Source: SAR86 cluster bacterium | GTDB lineage: Bacteria > Pseudomonadota > Gammaproteobacteria > Magnimaribacterales > D2472 | Length of the DNA stretch: 11,019 nt | Assembly: GCA_016779285.1 (NCBI GenBank) | Contig: JADHNV010000033.1 | Location: 1 to 11,019 of the forward strand | Reading direction: 5' to 3' | Shown: piece by piece, positions 1 through 4,813 of the stretch | How the letters are laid out: the number at the start of each line of letters is the position of its first letter | Numbering within the stretch: position 1 is the first letter of the stretch | Made by a program: the position numbers and the translations under genes | The notes under the pieces: generated by a model | What the model saw: the letters and a program-made list of their open reading frames with translations, nothing else | Told to the model about the DNA's origin: nothing | Database searches by the model: none

Positions 1-1
1 C

Positions 2-640
2 TCCCTGCTAACGCTGGGATGGATATGGGGTTTATTATTTGCACCGCAGGATGCTGTTCAAGGAAATTCTTATCGAATCATATTTCTTCATGTACCATCG
101 GTAATTTTTGCCGAGTTAATTTATTTCTTCATGGCTATTTGCGCCTTAATGCATCTTGTTTGGCGAGTAAAACTAGCAGCCTATCTCATAAAAGCGGCCG
201 CTCCAATCGGTGCAATGATTACATTTTTAGGTTTGTTTTCAGGATCAATATGGGGAATTCCAACTTGGGGTACTTGGTGGCAATGGGATGCGAGAATTAC
301 CTCGACCTTAATATTATTTATTATGTATCTGGGAGTTATAACATTGCATGGATCTTTTGCTAACTTAATAAAAGCCGATCGTCTGATGTCAATTTTAGTT
401 ATTATTGGAGTTATCAATATACCTATCATAAAAAAGTCTGTTGATTGGTGGTCAACGCTTCATCAACCAGCATCAATTTCAATTTCAGGAGGTAGTTCCA
501 TTGATCCATCTATGCTGTATCCGTTACTTATCTCGATAATTGGCTTAGGTTTTACACTCATTTCTCTTGGTATCTTGAGTAGCCGTTCTTATATATTTAC
601 TAGAGAAAAAAATAAAAAATGGATCACAGAACATGTTTAA
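2..640 (+). CDS. ccmC: Haem handling/export protein CcmC (5' partial)
   Basis: CcmC is the inner-membrane protein of the Ccm System I pathway that presents haem on the periplasmic side and promotes its covalent attachment to CcmE. The reading frame is open from base 2, and the true start lies upstream; from alignment of motif positions with E. coli CcmC I infer that about 30 residues are missing. Visible signatures are the first periplasmic haem-ligand histidine in 'YRIIFLHVPS' (codon at 89-91), the tryptophan-rich WWD motif 'WGTWWQWDARITS', and the second ligand histidine in 'WWSTLHQP' (codon at 461-463). These two histidines match E. coli H60 and H184 in spacing. Several hydrophobic segments fit the six-helix topology. 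The internal ATG at 131 falls after the first histidine motif, so it is not the start. The gene overlaps ccmD by 8 bases. Confidence 0.97.
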   Translation, partial: SLLTLGWIWGLLFAPQDAVQGNSYRIIFLHVPSVIFAELIYFFMAICALMHLVWRVKLAAYLIKAAAPIGAMITFLGLFSGSIWGIPTWGTWWQWDARITSTLILFIMYLGVITLHGSFANLIKADRLMSILVIIGVINIPIIKKSVDWWSTLHQPASISISGGSSIDPSMLYPLLISIIGLGFTLISLGILSSRSYIFTREKNKKWITEHV

Positions 641-809
641 TTTAGCTTTTAGCAATCTTTATGAAATTTTAGATATGAATGGCCATGGTATATATGTTTG
701 GTCTGTTTATGCGTTAGGTATTTCAATGATCGTGATAAGTTTTTTAATTGCAAAAAAGAGAATTGCTGACATACAAAAAAAAATAAAAATTAACAATGCT
801 TCAAGCTAG
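633..809 (+). CDS. ccmD: Haem exporter accessory protein CcmD
   Basis: A 58-residue small membrane protein that lies between ccmC and ccmE, the standard position of ccmD. It starts at the ATG overlapping the ccmC stop region and ends at TAG 807-809, overlapping ccmE by 14 bases. The family hallmark is present near residues 15-29, 'MNGHGIYVWSVYALG', which is the tip of the single transmembrane helix (about residues 20-40). A short basic cytoplasmic tail rich in Lys/Ile follows ('AKKRIADIQKK'). CcmD is known to hold CcmC and holo-CcmE together with the CcmAB ATPase so that haem-loaded CcmE can be released. E. coli CcmD is slightly longer (69 residues). The identification rests on the motif, size, topology and position, which all agree. 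Confidence 0.93.
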   Translation: MFNLAFSNLYEILDMNGHGIYVWSVYALGISMIVISFLIAKKRIADIQKKIKINNASS

Positions 810-1209
810 AAAAAACCGACTTTGGAAGCTAATCATTATTCTTTCATTGTCTGCAGGTGGAATTTTGTTAATTCTTTTTTCGTTAAATTCAAAATTAGAT
901 CTTTTTTATACTCCGTCTGAGATGCTTGAGGCAAATATAAAATCTGGTTACAGGATCAAGCTTGGGGGGATGGTAAGGAATGGCTCAATCAAGAGAGAAG
1001 GGACAGTGATTACATTTCAAGTTACTGACTTTAAGAAGGATGTGCCAGTAACTTTTGATGGAGTGACACCTGATCTGTTTAAAGAGGATAGTGGAGTTGT
1101 GATCCTAGGATATTTTATAAATGGCATGTTTGAAGCAGAAGAAATTTTTGCTAAACATGATGAGAATTATATGCCTCCTGAGTTATCAATCGAAGAAGGT
1201 AAGCAATGA
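796..1209 (+). CDS. ccmE: Periplasmic haem chaperone CcmE
   Basis: CcmE covalently binds haem delivered by CcmC and carries it to CcmF. The 137-residue protein has a short basic N-terminus, one transmembrane anchor (about residues 10-30) and a periplasmic beta-barrel (OB-fold) domain with the usual 'YTPSEM' and 'GYRIKLGGMV' stretches. The haem-attachment motif is intact as 'AKHDENYMPPE', with H121 as the covalent haem histidine and Y125 as the axial ligand (His130 and Tyr134 in E. coli). This is the ordinary His-type CcmE, not the Cys variant. The C-terminal tail after the motif is short. It overlaps ccmD by 14 bases and its stop overlaps the ccmF start as ATGA. Confidence 0.97.
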   Translation: MLQARKNRLWKLIIILSLSAGGILLILFSLNSKLDLFYTPSEMLEANIKSGYRIKLGGMVRNGSIKREGTVITFQVTDFKKDVPVTFDGVTPDLFKEDSGVVILGYFINGMFEAEEIFAKHDENYMPPELSIEEGKQ

Positions 1210-3104
1210 TCGGGGAAATTTCACACCTCTTATCTTTATCAGCAGTTCTTTTGTTAAGTCTTGTATTGATCTTCAATTTATTTTTTTCTTTTAATCAATC
1301 TCACTCCAATCAACTAATACTATCAATGAGATTGTTTAATCAAGCTTGTTGGTTGGTTTTTATTTCATTTGGTATTTATATTTATCTTGCAATAAGTGAT
1401 GATTTCTCAATAGCTTATATAGCTAATCATTCAAATTCTCAATTACCTATTTTTTATAAAGTAACTTCAATATGGAGTGCCCATGAAGGATCAATGTTTT
1501 TATGGATAGTGTTTTTAATAGCTTGGAGTTTTTTGTTTATTAATGCTCTTGATAAAAACCATCCTTTAAAAAAACCTACTTTGCTGATGTTGAGCTTAAT
1601 TATTTTAGGTTTTTTGCTGTTTTTGCTTATTACATCTAACCCCTTTGAAAGAATTTTACCTTTTGGGGCTATTGAGGGGGCAGATATCAATCCAGTTTTA
1701 CAAGATCCAGCGTTAGCGATTCATCCCCCAATGCTTTATTTAGGATATGTAGGATTTGTAATTTCCTTTAGCTTCATAACAGCATATTTATTTCATGGTG
1801 ATTTTAAATTAGATTGGGAGCAGGATATAAAAAATTGGTCTCTCGTTGCTTGGATCTTTCTTACCATTGGAATCGCTCTTGGAAGTTGGTGGGCGTATTA
1901 TGAATTGGGCTGGGGAGGTTATTGGTTTTGGGATCCCGTAGAAAATGTTGCATTGATGCCATGGCTTGCTGCAACAGCATTTATGCATTCTCTATTTGCA
2001 TCTTCAAAATCAGATGTTCTAAAAACTTGGACTATGTTTTTAGGTATTTTAATTTTCGCATTAAGTCTCTTTGGGGCATTTATTGTTAGATCAGGAATTA
2101 TTGATAGCGTTCATTCATTCGCTAATGATCCAGAAAGAGGGTTATATCTTTTGAGTTTTTCAGGTTCAATAACCCTGCTCGCTCTTTCAGTCTTTGCCTA
2201 CCGATTACCTAGTTTAAAATCCTCAAAATTAGTTGTTTCAGGTTCCAAAGAATCATTCCTATCAATGAATAACATTCTTATGATTACTAGTATTTTTTCT
2301 ATTTTTCTGGGCGTTACTTATCCTTTGATTATTGAATCTATTAATGGTGACAAAGTTAGCATAGGTCCCCCATATTACAATACAATTTTTGCTCCATTAA
2401 TATTGATAGCGGCTGTATTTATTATGATTTCAGTTGATGCGCTATGGCAGCGCTCGATGTCTCTGAGATCATTGTTTATAACCATGGCAATCCCAACATT
2501 CCTATCCTTTGTTTCAATGTATCTAATCTGGACGTTTGCCTCAGTTTTTTCTTTGCTCGCATACATAGGGATTTTCTCTGGATTGCTAATTATTTTTAGT
2601 TATCTCTATAGAATAATTAATAATTTTTTCAATAAAAAATATATAAATAAAGGTAGTGCAGTTGCACATTTAGGCTTGGGTCTATTATTTTTTGCAGTAT
2701 CTATGAATAGCATCTTCAGTTACGAAAAAAACTTAAACCTTGCTCCTGGCCAATCTATATCAGTTAATGAATCAGTCCAAGAATTTTATTTTAAGGATAT
2801 TCGAGTTTTTAGCGCTTCGAATCATGATGTAATATCTGCTGAAGTCTCACTGCTTCATGATGGTAAAGAAATTTCTCTCAATCCTCAAAAAAGAAAATAT
2901 GCAACAAGGGGGCAAATTACCTCTGAGTCAGCTATTCATGCCTCATTCTTAAAAGATACGTATTTAACAATCGGCGATCAACTCGAAAATAGCAGCTGGA
3001 CTTTTTCATTAAAAATAAATTATTTCATCAAGTGGATATGGTTTTCAGCTGCGCTCATGGTGCTAGGAATTTTCCTTACAATTTTTAAAAAGAAAGCATC
3101 ATGA
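1206..3104 (+). CDS. ccmF: Haem lyase subunit CcmF
   Basis: CcmF is the large polytopic core of the cytochrome c haem lyase. It accepts haem from CcmE and joins it to the CXXCH motif of apocytochrome c in the periplasm. At 632 residues it is close to E. coli CcmF (647). The periplasmic WWD domain lies at about residues 226-244 ('GSWWAYYELGWGGYWFWDP'). The four conserved histidines are at H173 ('IHPPMLYLGY'), H261 ('AFMHSLFA'), H303 ('DSVHSFANDPERG') and H488 ('AVAHLGLGLL'), essentially the E. coli numbering (173, 261, 303, 491). Other conserved blocks are 'IWSAHEGSMFLW' and 'GAFIVRSGI'. A periplasmic loop (about 505-600) precedes the last transmembrane helix. The start is the ATG overlapping the ccmE stop, with AAGG 7-10 bases upstream. 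The stop overlaps ccmG as ATGA. Confidence 0.98.
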   Translation: MIGEISHLLSLSAVLLLSLVLIFNLFFSFNQSHSNQLILSMRLFNQACWLVFISFGIYIYLAISDDFSIAYIANHSNSQLPIFYKVTSIWSAHEGSMFLWIVFLIAWSFLFINALDKNHPLKKPTLLMLSLIILGFLLFLLITSNPFERILPFGAIEGADINPVLQDPALAIHPPMLYLGYVGFVISFSFITAYLFHGDFKLDWEQDIKNWSLVAWIFLTIGIALGSWWAYYELGWGGYWFWDPVENVALMPWLAATAFMHSLFASSKSDVLKTWTMFLGILIFALSLFGAFIVRSGIIDSVHSFANDPERGLYLLSFSGSITLLALSVFAYRLPSLKSSKLVVSGSKESFLSMNNILMITSIFSIFLGVTYPLIIESINGDKVSIGPPYYNTIFAPLILIAAVFIMISVDALWQRSMSLRSLFITMAIPTFLSFVSMYLIWTFASVFSLLAYIGIFSGLLIIFSYLYRIINNFFNKKYINKGSAVAHLGLGLLFFAVSMNSIFSYEKNLNLAPGQSISVNESVQEFYFKDIRVFSASNHDVISAEVSLLHDGKEISLNPQKRKYATRGQITSESAIHASFLKDTYLTIGDQLENSSWTFSLKINYFIKWIWFSAALMVLGIFLTIFKKKAS

Positions 3105-3622
3105 ATCAGTCACTAAGAATTTTAATCATCCTACTACCGATATTTATTTTAGTTTTTTTTACGAAGATTCTTTTAGTGGATGAGGATCTTAAACTTTCAT
3201 CTTTTGAAGCTAAAAATTTTCCTGCCTTTGAATTAGATGATTTAAATGGGCGTAGGGTTCAGTCTGAATCTTTGAATGGAATTAAGCTTCTCAATGTATG
3301 GGCAAGTTGGTGCATTACGTGCTTGGTTGAACACCCCTTTTTAACAAAGCTTTCAAAGAATAATGTTGAAATCATCGGCTTAAATTATAAGGATAGTAAA
3401 TCAAAAGCAAATTCTTGGCTTAAAAAGCATGGAAATCCGTATTTATTTTCTATATATGATCCCAGAGGGGATTTGGCTTTTGATTTAGGAGTCACCGGAG
3501 CGCCTGAAACATACTTACTCATAGATAGTAAAGTTGTAGGCCATATTCAAGGCGAAATGAATCAACAAAAATGGGAGACTATTTTTATGCCTTTAATTCA
3601 ACAAGCAACTCAAAGAAAGTAA
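3101..3622 (+). CDS. ccmG: Periplasmic thiol:disulfide oxidoreductase CcmG (DsbE)
   Basis: A membrane-anchored thioredoxin-fold protein of 173 residues that reduces the apocytochrome c cysteines, directly or through CcmH, using electrons from DsbD/CcdA. It has an N-terminal anchor helix (about residues 6-26) and then the CcmG/TlpA-like domain starting at 'FPAFELDDLNGR'. The active site is 'NVWASWCITCLVEHP' with C71 and C74, and the conserved cis-proline is P135 in 'GVTGAPETYLLID'. The 'GAPETYL' block and position after ccmF separate it from other TlpA/ResA-like proteins. The residue between the cysteines is unusual: the family normally has WCPTC, here WCITC. Frame and flanks are intact, so it should still be redox active. 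It shares ATGA with ccmF, and its TAA shares one base with the ccmH ATG. Confidence 0.95.
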   Translation: MNQSLRILIILLPIFILVFFTKILLVDEDLKLSSFEAKNFPAFELDDLNGRRVQSESLNGIKLLNVWASWCITCLVEHPFLTKLSKNNVEIIGLNYKDSKSKANSWLKKHGNPYLFSIYDPRGDLAFDLGVTGAPETYLLIDSKVVGHIQGEMNQQKWETIFMPLIQQATQRK

Positions 3623-3999
3623 TGAAAAAACAATTATTTATAGCTTTTTTTTTGGTTTTGTCATCAGCTGCATTTACGCAGATGGTCTATGAATTCGAAA
3701 ATTCAGCACAGGAAAAAAGATTTTATTTATTAATTTCTGAGATTAGGTGCCCAAAATGCACCAGTGGAAGTATTGCAAGCTCTGACGCTCCGATTTCTCG
3801 AGACTTAAAAAATAAGGTTTATGAATTAATTCTTGATGGCTCGACTGATAAAGAAATCAAACAATATGTTTCAGAAAGATTCGGCGCTTTTTCAGACTAT
3901 AGACCCTCACTCTCAGGCTCTAATTATATTTTATGGTTTGGCCCATTTATTTTTCTTGCTTTGATACTTGCAATATTTTTTCTTAGAAGAAGAGTGTAA
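3622..3999 (+). CDS. ccmH: Cytochrome c maturation thiol protein CcmH (CcmL-type, short form)
   Basis: A 125-residue periplasmic thiol protein that with CcmG and CcmF handles the reduced CXXCH of apocytochromes. I chose the ATG at 3622 because it gives a clean signal peptide ('MKKQLFIAFFLVLSSAAFTQ', about residues 1-20) and the usual TAATG junction with ccmG; an ATG at 3571 would add 17 residues inside ccmG and spoil the signal. The three-helix domain carries the redox pair C43 and C46 in 'EIRCPKCTSGSIASSDAP', followed by 'DLKNKVYELILDG' and 'YVSERFGAFSDYRP', and a C-terminal transmembrane helix (about 99-120). Typical CcmH has RCPxCQNQSIADS; here the Gln-Asn after the second Cys is Thr-Ser. 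This is the N-terminal half of E. coli CcmH; the CcmI-like part is the separate next gene. Confidence 0.93.
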   Translation: MKKQLFIAFFLVLSSAAFTQMVYEFENSAQEKRFYLLISEIRCPKCTSGSIASSDAPISRDLKNKVYELILDGSTDKEIKQYVSERFGAFSDYRPSLSGSNYILWFGPFIFLALILAIFFLRRRV

Positions 4000-4787
4000 T
4001 GTTAATTATTGCTGGGGTTTTAATTCTTTTACTATTACCCATAATCTCTTATATATTGCATCCTTTATCCAGTCAAAAATCTTTAATTTTTTTAGCCACC
4101 TTCATTGTTATTGGTGGCTTTTTTATTAATTTCATTTCACCCAATCCTGTGATCGGTTCTTGGATGCAAGCCATTCAATCTTCATCTATTTATAGAACAA
4201 TCTCAAACAACGAAGACATTGATAATTCTTTAATGAAAAAATATTTACAAAATAAAACATTAGAAGAAGAATCTTTTATGCTTGGAGTTGAATTATTTTA
4301 CAAAGCTTTGGAATTAAGATCATTTAATTCTGCTGAGAGCATCCTCCAAATATTAAGTACAGGATTTACCTCAGAAAGTTTTCAAGTCCGTGTTTTTAAT
4401 TTATTGGCTGATTTAAGAGATTTAAAGTACCCTGATTTAGCCAATTCAAATATTTTGGTGAGAATTGAAAATCCCTCAAATTGCAACTCGTTATCACTTG
4501 GTTTGTTCGTCTCTATCCCCAATGGACCTTCTGTCAATCTTGCTGCTAAAGAAATTTTTTTAACAGATGCTGAAATGCCTATTAGATTAGATAGAACTCA
4601 TTCTTTAGTCAGAGGTTTTGACATCACATCTGCTTTTTTACAGCAAGAAGTTATTAAGATAGAAGCACAAGCTAAATGCAATAATGGAGCATTTCAAGCT
4701 TTTAAAACCATTGATTTAAAGTACTCAAATGACTACCAAGCAGAACTATTTTTTTATGCCAATGAATGGTTAAAAAAGGAACAATAG
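3999..4787 (+). CDS. ccmI: CcmI-like cytochrome c maturation protein (reduced TPR protein)
   Basis: By position this is ccmI, whose product holds apocytochrome c and presents it to the CcmF/H lyase. The 262-residue product has two predicted transmembrane helices (about 2-20 and 28-47), a helical stretch about 85-145 that could be one or two TPR-like hairpins ('LGVELFYKALELRSFNSAESILQIL'), and a beta-rich C-terminal part (about 150-245) that resembles the CcmI C-terminal domain in its run 'SLSLGLFVSIPNGPSVNLAA' and 'MPIRLDRTHSL'. The usual CcmI is about 400 residues with a long leucine-zipper loop between the two membrane helices; here that loop is only about eight residues. Two cysteines (C162 and C227) lie in the presumed periplasmic part and could form a disulfide. 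The symbol rests mainly on synteny and topology, not on a strong motif. Confidence 0.75.
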   Translation: MLIIAGVLILLLLPIISYILHPLSSQKSLIFLATFIVIGGFFINFISPNPVIGSWMQAIQSSSIYRTISNNEDIDNSLMKKYLQNKTLEEESFMLGVELFYKALELRSFNSAESILQILSTGFTSESFQVRVFNLLADLRDLKYPDLANSNILVRIENPSNCNSLSLGLFVSIPNGPSVNLAAKEIFLTDAEMPIRLDRTHSLVRGFDITSAFLQQEVIKIEAQAKCNNGAFQAFKTIDLKYSNDYQAELFFYANEWLKKEQ

Positions 4788-4800
4788 TTTAAAATCAATC

Positions 4801-4805
4801 AAGGA
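4801..4805 (+). promoter_or_regulatory. Ribosome binding site of smc
   Basis: AAGGA eight bases before the smc ATG at 4814. It sits in the only real intergenic gap of the window (4788-4813, 26 bases), so smc appears to be initiated independently rather than by coupling to the ccmI-like gene. I see no convincing -35/-10 pair or terminator stem in the gap itself. Confidence 0.6.
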
Positions 4806-4813
4806 TATATTTA

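Noticed and set aside
19..363. Open frame of 114 codons near the window start
   Set aside because: It is out of frame with ccmC, whose frame is open from base 2 and carries the haem-ligand and WWD motifs; the translated product has no recognisable character.
181..429. Minus-strand frame of 82 codons
   Set aside because: It lies wholly within ccmC on the opposite strand and shows only the mirror of its hydrophobic codons; no motif or ribosome site.
3571..3621. Upstream ATG extending ccmH by 17 residues
   Set aside because: It would bury the signal peptide behind a polar extension and overlap ccmG by about 50 bases, whereas the ATG at 3622 gives a normal signal peptide and a TAATG junction.
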